Source: JBFWRK01 sp050248955
GTDB lineage: Bacteria; Actinomycetota; Acidimicrobiia; Acidimicrobiales; Ilumatobacteraceae
Reading direction: 5' to 3'
DNA length: 64,000 bases
Assembly: GCA_050248955.1 (NCBI GenBank)
Contig: JBFWRK010000008.1
Location: forward strand, 139,402-203,401
In this document: piece after piece, positions 33,778 through 43,574 of the stretch
How the letters are laid out: each line of letters begins with the position of its first letter
Position numbering within the stretch: the stretch's first letter is position 1
Program-made: the position numbers and the translations under genes
Notes under the pieces: model-generated
What the model was told of the DNA's origin: nothing
The model's database searches: none
What the model saw: the letters and a program-made list of their open reading frames with translations, nothing else

Positions 33778-35145
33778 GTGCTGCACCTGTACGACACCGC
33801 CACCGGAGAGGTACGCGAGCTCGCGATGCGCGAGCCCGGCACGGTGAGCATGTACGTCTGCGGCCCCACCGTCTACGGCCCCCCGCACCTCGGTCACGGG
33901 CGGGCGACGCTCGTGTACGACGTCCTTCGTCGCTACCTCGAGTGGACCGGCATCCGCGTCCGTCACGTCTCGAACGTCACGGACATCGAGGACAAGATCA
34001 TCGAGCGCGCCGAGCGCGAAGGCCGGCCGTGGCAGGACATCACGGCGAAGTGCGAGGCGATCTGGTGGCGGGCGATGGACCAGATGGGCGTGCTCCGCCC
34101 GACGGACGTGCCGCATGCGACCGAGTACGTCGAGCCGATGGTGACGATGATCGGCGAGCTCATCGGGGCCGAGGCCGCCTACGTGACCGACGACGGCATC
34201 TACCTCTCCGTGCAGTCCGTCCCCGACTACGGGCTGCTCACTCACCAGCGCCTCGAGGACATGCTGAGCGGCGGTGGCGACCGCGAGGTCGTCGGCGCCG
34301 AGCACAAGCGCGCTCCGGCGGACTTCGCGCTCTGGAAGTTCACGAAGCCGGGCGAGCCGAGCTGGCCGTCACCGTGGGGCGACGGCCGCCCGGGATGGCA
34401 CAGCGAGTGCGTCGTCATGAGCCTCGACCTCCTCGGCGAGGGCTTCGACCTGCACACGGGCGGGCAGGACCTCAAGTTCCCGCACCACGAGAACGAGCGG
34501 GCCCAGGCCGTCGCGCTCGGCAAGCGGTTCGCGAACCACTGGATGCACCATGCGTTCGTCGTCGATGCGGAGGGCGAGAAGCTGTCGAAGAGCCTCGGTA
34601 ACTTCACGAACCTGCTCGACCTGATCGACACCGTGGATCCGCGCAGCTACCGGCTGCTCCTGCTGCAGAGCCACTACCGCTCGCCGGTGCAGGTCAACAC
34701 GGACACGGTCGGCGCGGCGGAGCGCGCGCTCGCCGGGCTCGACACGTTCGCCCGACGGGCCGCATCCGCCGCGATGCCCGCCGCCGACCCGGACACGACG
34801 CTGGTGGACGCGTTCCGGAACCGCATGGACGACGATCTCGACACCGCCGGCGCGATGGCGATCGTGTTCGACGCGGCCCGACGGGGCAACGCGGCGATCG
34901 ATGCCGGTGACCTCCATGAGGCCGCAACGCTCGCCGCCACCGTCGCCGAGCTGTGCGGCGCAGTCGGGCTCGAGCTCCGCGCCGCCGAGGAGGTGCCGTC
35001 GGACGTCCTGGCCAAGGCAGCCGAGCTCGACGCGGCGCGGTCGGTGCGCGACTTCGGCCGGGCCGACGCGATCAGGGCCGATCTCCAGGGCGCCGGCTGG
35101 TTGGTCGAGACGACGAAGCAGGGCACCACGGTCCGCAGCGCCTGA
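33778..35145 (+). CDS. cysS: Cysteine--tRNA ligase
   Basis: Predicted 455 residues. HIGH-type motif in CGPTVYGPPHLGHGRATLVY, zinc ligand Cys in YVCGP and downstream GWHSECVVMSL and FPHHENERAQ, KMSKS-type EKLSKSLGNFTNLLDL, and a DALR-like C-terminal domain. RHVSNVTDIEDKIIERA is a family signature. Start GTG 33778 fits both the family start (LHLYDTATGEV) and a TACGCT -10 box (33765-33770) placed 7 nt upstream. MshC, a mycothiol enzyme of similar fold, is less likely given the full CysS C-terminus. Confidence 0.93.
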   Translation: MLHLYDTATGEVRELAMREPGTVSMYVCGPTVYGPPHLGHGRATLVYDVLRRYLEWTGIRVRHVSNVTDIEDKIIERAEREGRPWQDITAKCEAIWWRAMDQMGVLRPTDVPHATEYVEPMVTMIGELIGAEAAYVTDDGIYLSVQSVPDYGLLTHQRLEDMLSGGGDREVVGAEHKRAPADFALWKFTKPGEPSWPSPWGDGRPGWHSECVVMSLDLLGEGFDLHTGGQDLKFPHHENERAQAVALGKRFANHWMHHAFVVDAEGEKLSKSLGNFTNLLDLIDTVDPRSYRLLLLQSHYRSPVQVNTDTVGAAERALAGLDTFARRAASAAMPAADPDTTLVDAFRNRMDDDLDTAGAMAIVFDAARRGNAAIDAGDLHEAATLAATVAELCGAVGLELRAAEEVPSDVLAKAAELDAARSVRDFGRADAIRADLQGAGWLVETTKQGTTVRSA

Positions 35146-35166
35146 CCCCGGTACCCTCCTGTCCTC

Positions 35167-36378
35167 GTGTCGTCGCGTGCTCGCTCCACCGAACGGACCC
35201 CGCTTCCCGCGGGGTTCTGGACGCTCTGGACGACGGTCGCGCTCGATCTCGTGGGGTTCGGCATCGTCGTGCCGATCCTCGGGCAGTACGCCGAGCGGTT
35301 CGGTGCCAGCGGGCTCCAGGTCGGCCTGCTCTTCGCGTCCTTCTCGTTGGCTCAGCTGGTGTGCGCACCGCTGCTCGGGCGGCTGTCCGATCGCATCGGG
35401 CGCAAGCCGGTCATCCTGATCTCGCTGTTCGGCACCGCGGTCGGGAGCTTCGTGACCGGGGCCGCAGGCGTGCTCTGGGTGCTCTTCCTCGGGCGGATCC
35501 TCGACGGTGCTTCCGGCGCCAGTGTCGCGGTCGCCCAGGGCGCGGTCACCGACATCGCGACACCGGAGGAGCGCCCGCGCCTGCTCGGCCTCCTCGGCGC
35601 CGCGTTCGGGGTCGGTTTCGTGGTCGGTCCGGCGCTCGGCGGTCTGGCGTCGCTCGGCGGCCCGCACGTCCCGTTCTACGTCGCGGCCGTCGTCGCGCTG
35701 GTCAACGCACTGGTCGCCCTGAAGCGCCTCCCCGAGACGCGCCCGCACGCCCGCGCCGAAGCAGCGTTGCCGCGCCAGGCGGCAGCCACCCGGTTGTGGT
35801 CGCTCGCGATCGCCGGGTTCGTCGCGATCGTCGCGTTCAGTGGCTTCGAGGCGACGTTCTCGCTCTTCGCCGACCGCCGGTTCGACCTCACCGAGGGTGG
35901 TGTCGCCGCAGTGTTCGTCGGCATCGGCCTCGTGCTCGTCGCCGTGCAGGGTGGTCTCGTGCGCCCGATATCCGCCCGGATCGGCTCGGCCAACGCGCTC
36001 CGCATCGGGCTCGGACTCAACGCGACCGGGCTCGTGGTGCTCGCCGCCGCGGAGACCTGGACGGTGCTCGTCCCGGCGCTTGCGCTGCTCACCGTCGGCC
36101 AGGGACTCGTCACCCCGAACCTGTCCACGCTCGTGTCGATCCGGGTGCCCGATCACCAGCGGGGTGAGGCGCTCGGCTTCCAACAGGCGGTCACGGCGCT
36201 CGGCCGTGTCGCCGGGCCGGTGCTCGCCGGCACGTTGTTCGATCGGGTCGACGTCCCCGCGCCGTACCTCGTGGGCGCGGCGCTCTGCGGCGTGGCGCTC
36301 CTCGTCGCGCTGCGCGATCGGGCACCGAGCTCCCCGACGCTCGATCTCGCCCGCCGCCCGCTCCATCAGCACGGCTGA
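35167..36378 (+). CDS. MFS transporter, TetA-like multidrug efflux family
   Basis: Predicted 403 residues with about 12 spans. LGRLSDRIGRKPVILISLFG is the MFS loop 2-3 signature, and VALDLVGFGIVVPILGQYAE resembles the first span of TetA/MdtG-like proton antiporters. FGVGFVVGPALGGLASLGGP matches the antiporter motif C of efflux pumps. The substrate is unknown. Starts at GTG 35167, 21 bp after cysS. Confidence 0.85.
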   Translation: MSSRARSTERTPLPAGFWTLWTTVALDLVGFGIVVPILGQYAERFGASGLQVGLLFASFSLAQLVCAPLLGRLSDRIGRKPVILISLFGTAVGSFVTGAAGVLWVLFLGRILDGASGASVAVAQGAVTDIATPEERPRLLGLLGAAFGVGFVVGPALGGLASLGGPHVPFYVAAVVALVNALVALKRLPETRPHARAEAALPRQAAATRLWSLAIAGFVAIVAFSGFEATFSLFADRRFDLTEGGVAAVFVGIGLVLVAVQGGLVRPISARIGSANALRIGLGLNATGLVVLAAAETWTVLVPALALLTVGQGLVTPNLSTLVSIRVPDHQRGEALGFQQAVTALGRVAGPVLAGTLFDRVDVPAPYLVGAALCGVALLVALRDRAPSSPTLDLARRPLHQHG

Positions 36379-36411
36379 ATCACTCGGCTGCCGAACCGCT
36401 GCTGCGAGACT

Positions 36412-38532
36412 GTGGTCCCAGTGACAACGACCGCCGACCCTCCGTCGCTCGCTCGGCTCGAAGCGCTGCACTCTGGTGCCGACGCACGCCCCTCGGAGCG
36501 TCGCGCCCGGCCGAGCATGGGCTACCTGCCCGGCCTCGACGGGCTCCGCGCGGTCTCGGTCATCGCGGTGATGCTCTACCACCTGCACGCGCTCGACCCG
36601 ACGAGTCTCGGATCGTTCCGGGGCGGCTTCTTCGGGGTCGAGGTGTTCTTCGTCGTGTCGGGGTTCCTGATCACGTCGTTGCTGATCGAGGAGCACCAGC
36701 GAGCCGGTCACGTCGACTTCCGGCAGTTCTGGCTCCGCAGGGCCCGGCGGTTGCTACCGGCGCTGTACGCGATGCTCGTCGTCGTCGGGATCTGGGCGGC
36801 GCTGTGGCGGCCCGACACCGTGGCCCGCCTGCGCACCGACCTGCCGGGGGCGCTCTTCTACTACTCGAACTGGCTGCAGATCTTCGACGACGTCGGCTAC
36901 TTCGCCGCACTCGACACGCCGCCGCTGCTGCGCCACCTCTGGTCGCTCGCCGTCGAGGAGCAGTGGTACCTCGTGTGGCCGCCGGTGTTCGCGCTGCTCG
37001 TGCGGGCGGTCGGCGATCGCCCCCGACGCCTGCTGCTCCCGGTGCTGGGGATGGCCGCGGTCAGCGTCCTCGCGATGGTCCTCCTGTACAGCCCGGACGA
37101 CGCGGGCCGCGCGAACTTCCTCTACCTCGGCACGGTCACGCGCGCCTCGGGGCTGTTGCTGGGCGCCGCGCTGGCCACCAGATGGCAACCGTGGCGGTGG
37201 TCGGGCGCGAACCGCCGGCATCTGGTCGGACTCGACGTGATCGGCTTCGGCGCGATCGCAGGGCTCGGCGCCGCGGTGGTGTTCCTCGACAACGAGTCCT
37301 CGGCGGTCTATCGCGGAGGGTTCCTGCTCGTCTCGACGTTGAGCGCGGTCGCGATCGCAGCGGTCGCCCATCCGGGCGCGCGCGCGATGCGCCAGGTGTT
37401 CGGCAGCGCGCCACTCGTCCAGATCGGCAAGCGCTCCTACGGTCTGTACCTGTGGCACTGGCCGGTGTTCGTGCTCACCCGGGCTGCTTCGGGCGCCGGT
37501 CGCCTGGCGTTCGCCGTCGTCGTCACGGCAGTGCTGTCGGAGGCGTGCTACCGGTTCGTCGAGGAGCCGGTCCGCAAGGGTGCGCTGCGGAGGTGGTTCG
37601 GCGAGCGATCGTCCGCGTTCGGTGATGCTCGCCGGAGGATGACCGTCTCGACCGTGCTGTACGGCCTGGCCGCGGCAGCGCTCGTGGTCCCGCTCGCTGT
37701 GCGGGTCGTGACCGCCGACGAGCACAACATCGCGCTCGACGAGTCCGGCGATGTCGCCTTCGACCTCCCGACTGCGGTGGCGACGACGATCCCGGACGAC
37801 AGCCCTACGGCAGGAGATCGGACGCCGACGGTTGCGACGTCGACGACGCTCGCGACGCTTCCCCGCCGGCTCACGATCGTCGGCGATTCGCAAGCGCACT
37901 CGCTCGCGATCAACCTGCCGGCCGGCATCGAGTCGACGTTCACGATCAGCGACGGTTCGGTGGAGGGCTGTGGTGTCTGGGACGAGGGCACGGTGATCAC
38001 CGAGCGCGAGGGGTTCTCACGCACGTTCGACGAGTGCTCCGGCTGGGCGCAGGAGTGGGGTGCGGCCGCCATGGCCGCCGATGCCGAGGTCGCGCTCGTG
38101 GTGATCGGCGCGTGGGACGTGTTCGACGTGCAGACGGATGCGGGCGTCGTCGCCTTCGACACCCCGGGCGGCGACGCGAGGTTCCTCGGGCTGCTGCGTC
38201 AGGGGATCGGCGAGCTGTCGAGCGCCGGTGCCAAGGTCGCGCTGCTCGAGGTGCCGTGCATGCGTCCGACCGATGCCGCAGGCGCCGGGGTGCCGCCGCT
38301 ACCGGAGCGCGCCGACGACGACCGAGTCGCCCACCTCAACACGCTGCTCCGGCAGGCGGCCGACGAGAACCCCCGCGACGTCGTGTTCGTCCCCGGGCCG
38401 ACCGAGTGGTGCGACGACCCGTCGATCTCGACGGACCTCAACTACCGATGGGACGGCATCCACGTGTACAAGCCCGGGGCCGAGCTGATTTACGAGACGA
38501 TCGCGCCGACCCTGCTGCGGGTGCCGGTCTGA
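36412..38532 (+). CDS. OafA/YrhL-type acyltransferase with C-terminal SGNH hydrolase domain
   Basis: Predicted 706 residues. The N-terminal half is acyltransferase_3 with ~10-11 membrane spans: YLPGLDGLRAVSVIAVMLYH (catalytic His region), GFFGVEVFFVVSGFLITSLL, RRARRLLPALYAM and HLWSLAVEEQWYLVWP. After a Thr-rich linker, an extracytoplasmic SGNH domain begins at LTIVGDSQAHSLAINLPAG (Ser in GDSQ) and ends with WDGIHVYKPGA (Asp-X-X-His). The pair O-acetylates cell-wall or surface glycans. GTG 36421 is an alternative start. Confidence 0.88.
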   Translation: MVPVTTTADPPSLARLEALHSGADARPSERRARPSMGYLPGLDGLRAVSVIAVMLYHLHALDPTSLGSFRGGFFGVEVFFVVSGFLITSLLIEEHQRAGHVDFRQFWLRRARRLLPALYAMLVVVGIWAALWRPDTVARLRTDLPGALFYYSNWLQIFDDVGYFAALDTPPLLRHLWSLAVEEQWYLVWPPVFALLVRAVGDRPRRLLLPVLGMAAVSVLAMVLLYSPDDAGRANFLYLGTVTRASGLLLGAALATRWQPWRWSGANRRHLVGLDVIGFGAIAGLGAAVVFLDNESSAVYRGGFLLVSTLSAVAIAAVAHPGARAMRQVFGSAPLVQIGKRSYGLYLWHWPVFVLTRAASGAGRLAFAVVVTAVLSEACYRFVEEPVRKGALRRWFGERSSAFGDARRRMTVSTVLYGLAAAALVVPLAVRVVTADEHNIALDESGDVAFDLPTAVATTIPDDSPTAGDRTPTVATSTTLATLPRRLTIVGDSQAHSLAINLPAGIESTFTISDGSVEGCGVWDEGTVITEREGFSRTFDECSGWAQEWGAAAMAADAEVALVVIGAWDVFDVQTDAGVVAFDTPGGDARFLGLLRQGIGELSSAGAKVALLEVPCMRPTDAAGAGVPPLPERADDDRVAHLNTLLRQAADENPRDVVFVPGPTEWCDDPSISTDLNYRWDGIHVYKPGAELIYETIAPTLLRVPV

Positions 38533-38561
38533 CCGGTCAGGGTCTCCGTCAGGGGGCGCGG

Positions 38562-40703
38562 TCAGGGGGCGCGGTCCGCCGTGCACGGGCCTGCGCAGAC
38601 GTCGATCAGGGTGTCGTCGAAGAGGAACGCCGCCTTCTGGCGTCGGACGTCGGCATCCGCCCGCGGGTCCTCGTGGGGATCGACGTCGTCGCGTGGCGGC
38701 ACGCCCTCGAGCGGGATCTCCGGCGCGCCGGAATCCCACAGGACGATCGCGGAGCCGGTGCCGGGGTACTCGAGCGGCTCGAGTCCAAAGGCGTACTCGT
38801 CCGTGAGGAGCCGGCCGTCCCTCGCGAGCGGGAGGTGCACCGCGGCACCGAGCGCTCGGGCTTCGATGAACGCCGAGAGCTGCGTCACCTGGTGATCGCC
38901 GAGCGCCACGTCGAGCAGCACCTGCTTTCCCGGTCCACCGTCGTAGGTGTTCGCCGTGACGTGCTGGACGTACCCCGCACCCTCGCCACGATCCCACAGC
39001 ATCTGCATGATCGAGATGATCAACATGCGATCGAGGTCGTTCGGGTACGCGGGCTTCATCACCGCTTCGTAGTCGTCGAAGTCCACCGACCGCGGCAGGA
39101 GCAGCGAGTAGTTCATCCCCGGCACGCCCAACACGGCGCGCTCGATGTCGGGTGACACCGCCGCGAGCGCGAGGCCCATGATGCCGCCCTGGCTGTTGCC
39201 GTCGAAGACGAGCTCGTCCGCCCGGAGGTCGACGACGTCCGCGAACGCCGGATGGGTGAACAGCCCGTTGACGGCGAGCAGCGCCCGGCCGAGCACGATC
39301 TGGTTGAGCACGCCCTGTTGCAGGCGATCGGCCATCGTCGGGAAGTTCGAGACCTCACCGAGGGTCGCTACTGCGTTCGGGATGTCGTCCTCGCTCATGC
39401 CGGCCCACTTCGTGGCGCAGAAGATGACGTTGTGCTCGGCGGCCATCCGCCGGACGTTGCCGGCGCTCACCTCGCGGTTGCTGCCGAGCAGACCGTGGCC
39501 GTAGAGCGCGATGCGGGTGCCGGTGTCCGAGGGCGCCAGCGCGACGGCGGGGATGTTGCAGACGAACGGTGCTTCGACCGAGTCGTTCTGCGCCGGGAGT
39601 GCGTCCGCGGTCGGCTCGACACCCTCGCCGTACGAGAAGCGGGACCCGGGTCCGCCATCGCCGGTGAGGAAGTTCGGCACGGTGTACGTGCCGACGACCT
39701 GGCGGGCGATGAGACCCTCCTCGTCCGGCGCGTCGATCACCTCCGTCACCGAGAACTCGGGCGACAAGCCGCCCAGCAGGTCCAGGGTCTCGTCGCGTAT
39801 GTGGAGCATGCGCTCGCTGAGGTTGCGCGTACTGGCAACGGTGAAGTCCCACGCGAGGTACAGCTCGTCGCGGTCGACGGCGGCACCACCGAGCACGGCG
39901 AACGTCGCTTCCATCGCGTCACGTCGCGCCTCGGGCGCGTCGGGCAGTCGGATGCGATCGCGGTAGGCGAGGAAGACCGGACCGGGCTCGATCGCTTTGC
40001 CGGACGCGTCGCTCAGGCCGCGCAGGCCGACCACGAACCGGTGACCTTCGGGAAGGACGACGAGCGGATGGATGACGAGCAGGCGATCGGTGTCGGCCGC
40101 AGCGCGGGCATCGAGCTCGGCCCATAGCGGCACTCGCTCGCCCGTGTCGGCGTCGACGAGGACGACCGGGCTGTCGTCGGCCAGCGATGCTTCCGGATCG
40201 GTGAAGCTCGGGAGCGCCGATTCGGCGGCGTCGAGTCCGGGGACGTACGTGAGCAGGCTGCTGTTCGGGCTGAAACCGTCGTTGCGGTTCCACTCGGACG
40301 GGGCGATGCCGACACCGCTCGCGTTCGCCGGCATCGCTGCCGGCGTGATCGCGATGCGACGGCCCGTGTCGCTGGTCGCGTCGACGGTCGTGAAGAAGTT
40401 GCTCGGGAAGGGGAGCAGGCAACGCTGCGTGTCGAGCAGGTCGCACGCCCCGTCCGTGCCGGTGACGAGGGCGCCGAGCTCCGCGAGGAGCGCGGCGTCG
40501 GGCTCGGAGAGCGGGTGGAGCGTGGTCGTCGTCGGCGCCGGTGTGGTCGGGACATCGGCGTCGGTGGCCGCCGGTTGCACCGTCGATCCCGTCGATTCCG
40601 TTGCCGTCGTCGTCCGCGACGCGGCCGTGCCGGACCCGCCCGAACACGCCGCCAGCACCAGCGCGACCACAGCGCACGAACCGATCCAGCTCCGCTTCCC
40701 CAC
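38562..40703 (-). CDS. Large alpha/beta-hydrolase lipoprotein (bacterial lipase N-terminal-like)
   Basis: Predicted 713 residues. Lipobox ALVLAACSG, Thr-rich linker, then an N-terminal beta domain (CLLPFPSNFFTTVDATSDTG, FSPNSSLLTYVPGLD, VLPEGHRFVVGLRGLSD) resembling Lipase_bact_N/virulence-factor lipases. The hydrolase core has IALYGHGLLGSNREV (oxyanion HG) and the nucleophile elbow FDGNSQGGIMGLAL (G-N-S-Q-G). Probably a cell-surface esterase or lipase. GTG 40703 is chosen because GGGAGGGG precedes it by about 6 nt. Downstream of the enoyl-CoA hydratase on the same strand. Substrate unknown. Confidence 0.75.
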   Translation of the reverse strand: MGKRSWIGSCAVVALVLAACSGGSGTAASRTTTATESTGSTVQPAATDADVPTTPAPTTTTLHPLSEPDAALLAELGALVTGTDGACDLLDTQRCLLPFPSNFFTTVDATSDTGRRIAITPAAMPANASGVGIAPSEWNRNDGFSPNSSLLTYVPGLDAAESALPSFTDPEASLADDSPVVLVDADTGERVPLWAELDARAAADTDRLLVIHPLVVLPEGHRFVVGLRGLSDASGKAIEPGPVFLAYRDRIRLPDAPEARRDAMEATFAVLGGAAVDRDELYLAWDFTVASTRNLSERMLHIRDETLDLLGGLSPEFSVTEVIDAPDEEGLIARQVVGTYTVPNFLTGDGGPGSRFSYGEGVEPTADALPAQNDSVEAPFVCNIPAVALAPSDTGTRIALYGHGLLGSNREVSAGNVRRMAAEHNVIFCATKWAGMSEDDIPNAVATLGEVSNFPTMADRLQQGVLNQIVLGRALLAVNGLFTHPAFADVVDLRADELVFDGNSQGGIMGLALAAVSPDIERAVLGVPGMNYSLLLPRSVDFDDYEAVMKPAYPNDLDRMLIISIMQMLWDRGEGAGYVQHVTANTYDGGPGKQVLLDVALGDHQVTQLSAFIEARALGAAVHLPLARDGRLLTDEYAFGLEPLEYPGTGSAIVLWDSGAPEIPLEGVPPRDDVDPHEDPRADADVRRQKAAFLFDDTLIDVCAGPCTADRAP

Positions 40704-40778
40704 GTTTGCCCCTCCCACCGGCGCGCCGTCTCGTCGTCGAGCCGGCCGCGCCGAGCGACGATAGCGAGTCGGTGCGGT

Positions 40779-41579
40779 CTAGCTCCTCGTCCAGACCGGA
40801 GCGCGCCGTTCTGCGAACGCGCGCGGTCCTTCCTTCGCATCGGCCGTGGCGAAGATCGGCCAGCCGATCTCGAGCTCCCGTGCGAGCGCGGCCGTCTCGT
40901 CCATCGCCGCCGTCTCCTGCACGGAGCGCAGGATCGCCTCGACGGCGAGTGGACCGTTCGCAGCGATCAGCGAGGCGAGCTCCTTCGCCTTGGCGAGCGC
41001 TTGGCCGTCGGGGACGACGTGGCCGATCAGGCCGATGTCCTTCGCCTCCTGCGCGCTGTACGGGCGGGCCGTGAGCAACATCTCGAGCGCGTTCGTGTAG
41101 CTGATCTGGCGCTGCAGGCGCACGGTGGATCCACCGACGGGGAACAGACCGCGCCGAGCCTCGAACACGCCGAACGTCGCGCTCTCGCCCGCCACCCGCA
41201 GGTGCGTCGCTTGGAGGATCTCGGTGCCGCCGGCGACGGCGTGGCCCTCGACCGCGGCGATCAGCGGCTTGCGCACGCGGTAGTGGCGCAGCAACGCCTT
41301 CCAGTGGAGGTCCGGGTCGGCCGCCCAGCGATCGGCGTACGGATTCGGGCCGGCGTCGTCGCTCGCCGCCGCCTTGAGGTCCATGCCGGTGCAGAACGAG
41401 CCGCCCGCGCCGGTGAGGATCGCGCAACGGAGGTCGTCGTCCTCGTCGAGCTCGAGCCATGCATCGGCCATGCCGGCGAGCATCGCCGAGCTGAGCGCGT
41501 TCTTCGCCTCTGGCCGGTTCATCGTGACGATCAGCGTGTGGTCCTCGCGCTCGACGAGGAGGTGTTCGGTGCTCGGCAT
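40779..41579 (-). CDS. Enoyl-CoA hydratase/isomerase family protein
   Basis: Predicted 266 residues of the crotonase fold: TMNRPEAKNALSSAMLAGMA, oxyanion-hole segments AGGSFCTGMDLKAAA and AVEGHAVAGGTEILQATHLR, and FGVFEARRGLFPVGGSTVRL. The second acid position is GLFP with no obvious pair of Glu residues, so classical hydratase chemistry is not assured; an isomerase or hydrolase is possible. It lies between the serine hydrolase (26 bp upstream) and the large lipoprotein hydrolase, all on the reverse strand, so probably one operon. Confidence 0.85.
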   Translation of the reverse strand: MPSTEHLLVEREDHTLIVTMNRPEAKNALSSAMLAGMADAWLELDEDDDLRCAILTGAGGSFCTGMDLKAAASDDAGPNPYADRWAADPDLHWKALLRHYRVRKPLIAAVEGHAVAGGTEILQATHLRVAGESATFGVFEARRGLFPVGGSTVRLQRQISYTNALEMLLTARPYSAQEAKDIGLIGHVVPDGQALAKAKELASLIAANGPLAVEAILRSVQETAAMDETAALARELEIGWPIFATADAKEGPRAFAERRAPVWTRS

Positions 41580-41604
41580 GGCGCGGGTCTACTACCGCGC
41601 CGGG

Positions 41605-42900
41605 TCAGGCAGCGGCATCGGCGAACAGCTCGTGGACCGCGTCCGTGAGCGTCTGTGGATCGCCGCCCTGCGTGCTCGTCGTCACGAGCACGAGGTCGAG
41701 CTCCGGGACGACGATGATCTGTTGGCCGAACAGCCCGAGTGCCGAGAACGACCCTGGCGGACCGGTCAGCCACCAGTGCGCGCCGTAGCCGGAGAGCGAC
41801 GGGGACGGCGTGCGCGTGTAGTCGACCCACCCCGCGGGCAGGATCCGCTGGCCGTCCCAGACGCCGTCGCGCAGGTACAGCAGACCGAATCGTGCGAAGT
41901 CCCGCGGCGTTCCGTCGGCACCGAGACCGCCGAACCAGCGACCGTGGGGGTCGCGGCGGAACTGGAGGCTCGTGATGCCGATCGGCTCGAGCAGCCTGCT
42001 CGTGACGAAGTCGATCGCAGCCTCGTCGCCGCCGACGGTGTCGGACAGGATCCGTGAAAGCACGGCGCTGGTTCCGGTCGAGTAGTTGAAGAGCGTGCCG
42101 GGATCGGCCACCAACGGCTTGTCGATCGTGTACGCCGCGGCGTCCTCGACCTGCAGCATCGTGAGCACGTCAGACTCGCCGTTGGGGTCGAACGACTCGT
42201 TCCACTCGAGGCCGCTGCTCATGTGCAGCAGGTCGGCGACGGTGATCGCACCGCGGGGGTCGGCCGGATCGGACCATTCGGGTAGCGGCGCCGGCGCGAG
42301 CGGGTCGAGGCGCCCGTCGCCGGCGAGCAGTCCGATCGCCGCGGACGTGAAGCTCTTCGCGACGGACCAGGACGACGTCGGGGTGTCGGCATCGTCGAGC
42401 GGGTGGTACCGCTCGTAGACGATGCGGCCTCCCTGGACGACGACCAGCGAGCGGACCCGCGTGGGGGTGTCGTCGGCGCCGAACGCGGTCGCGACAGCGG
42501 CGTCGATGGCGGCGACGGACACGCCTGCCGGCAGCTCACCGGTCGGCCACTCCTCCGTCGGGAACGGCACGCCGTCGGGTTGCGGGGGCAACGCCGGGTA
42601 GAGCGCCGGGTTGTCCGCCCGAGGCGGGACGAGCGACGGCGGTGTCGTGGTCGCCGTCGATGCCGGCGTGGGCGACGCCGGCGTGGTCGATGCCGATGCC
42701 GATGCCGATGCCGGTGTCGTCGTCGTCGTCGGAGCAGCCTCGGTCGAACTGGTGGCCTCCGACGTGGCGGTCGCCGCCGGGACCGTGTCGGTGGCGACAA
42801 CACCCGTGGTCGGGTCGGCCTCGGTAGCGGTGCCGTTCGAACTGCATGCGGCCAGCACGAGTCCGGCACAGACGACGGCAGTGAGACCTCTCCGAGCCAT
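41605..42900 (-). CDS. Serine hydrolase lipoprotein, class C beta-lactamase/esterase fold
   Basis: Predicted 431 residues. Lipobox LVLAACSSN, a Thr/Ala/Ser linker to about residue 95, then a beta-lactamase-related domain: SSWSVAKSFTSAAIGLL (S-V-A-K nucleophile), LLHMSSGLEWNE, the Tyr motif LFNYSTGTSAVLS, and GYGAHWWLTG near the C-terminus (third-motif position). These are usually D-peptidases or esterases, not resistance enzymes. A TACGCT -10 box (42907-42912, reverse strand) lies 6 nt before the ATG, giving a leaderless promoter for this three-gene unit. Confidence 0.83.
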   Translation of the reverse strand: MARRGLTAVVCAGLVLAACSSNGTATEADPTTGVVATDTVPAATATSEATSSTEAAPTTTTTPASASASASTTPASPTPASTATTTPPSLVPPRADNPALYPALPPQPDGVPFPTEEWPTGELPAGVSVAAIDAAVATAFGADDTPTRVRSLVVVQGGRIVYERYHPLDDADTPTSSWSVAKSFTSAAIGLLAGDGRLDPLAPAPLPEWSDPADPRGAITVADLLHMSSGLEWNESFDPNGESDVLTMLQVEDAAAYTIDKPLVADPGTLFNYSTGTSAVLSRILSDTVGGDEAAIDFVTSRLLEPIGITSLQFRRDPHGRWFGGLGADGTPRDFARFGLLYLRDGVWDGQRILPAGWVDYTRTPSPSLSGYGAHWWLTGPPGSFSALGLFGQQIIVVPELDLVLVTTSTQGGDPQTLTDAVHELFADAAA

Positions 42901-42912
42901 ACGTCGAGCGTA

Positions 42913-43353
42913 CGGCCGCGGCAGCCCCCGCCCTCATCAGCGAGCGCCCCCTCACCCGCCGCCCGCCACCCTCAGCAGCGCGTGCCCTATCACCCACCTC
43001 ACACCGCCCGCCACCCGTCACCCGTCACCCGTCGCCCGTCGCCCGTCGCCCGCGGCAGATCGCCCGCCGCCCACCGCCCGCGGCCGCTCGCCCGCCAGCC
43101 CACCGCCCGCCAGCCCACCGCCCACCGCCCACCGCCCACCACCCGCCGCCCATGGCCGCTCGCCCGCCAGCCCACCGCCCGCCAGCCCACCGCCCACCAC
43201 CCGCCGCCCATGGCCGCTCGCCCGCCAGCCCACCGCCCGCCAGCCCACCGCCCACCGCCCACCACCCGCCGCCCATGGCCGATCGCCCGCCGCCCACCGC
43301 CCACCACCCGCCGCCCATGGCCGATCGCCCGCCGCCTGCCGCCTGCCGCCTGA
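42913..43353. repeat. GCCC-rich low-complexity tandem repeat tract
   Basis: Intergenic DNA built from short units such as GCCCACC, GCCCGCC and AGCCCACC, arranged in a longer unit of about 58-66 bp marked by CCATGGCCG(C/A)TC near 43151, 43209, 43275 and 43317. Open frames here (Pro/Ala/His or Gly/Trp/Arg repeats) are artefacts of the repeat. Similar spacer DNA separates the three modules that follow. I see no gene between 42901 and 43877. Confidence 0.75.
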
Positions 43354-43480
43354 CGTCGTTCATGTCAGCGATCCCGCTTCCGGTCAGGATCCCTGGTACG
43401 TGTCAGCAAACACGTGCCTCACTTCTGGTTCGCTGACGCGGATCAGCTCCGCTGACGTCGTCGGCACGATCGCCCGCCAG
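43354..43480 (+). repeat. Repeat module R1 of the ~220-bp tandem array
   Basis: A conserved block of about 120 bp running from CGTCGTTCATGTCAGCGATC to GACGTCGTCGGCACGATCG. Inside are a hairpin ACGTGT (43398-43403) and ACACGT (43410-43415) with a 6-nt loop, a second inverted pair GCTGA/TCAGC around CGCGGA, two GTCAGC and two GCTGACG words. Confidence 0.85.
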
Positions 43481-43574
43481 CCCACCGCCCTTCGCCCGCG
43501 GCCGATCGCCCGTGGCCCGTCCCCCCCGCCCCCGCCCATGGCCGATCGCCCGCCGCCTGCCGCCCGCCGCCCGC

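Noticed and set aside
43000..43350. Several long open frames in both directions through the GCCC tract (Pro/Ala/His or Gly/Trp/Arg rich)
   Set aside because: They only translate the repeat units, have no ribosome-binding sites or family likeness, and exist in several frames at once.
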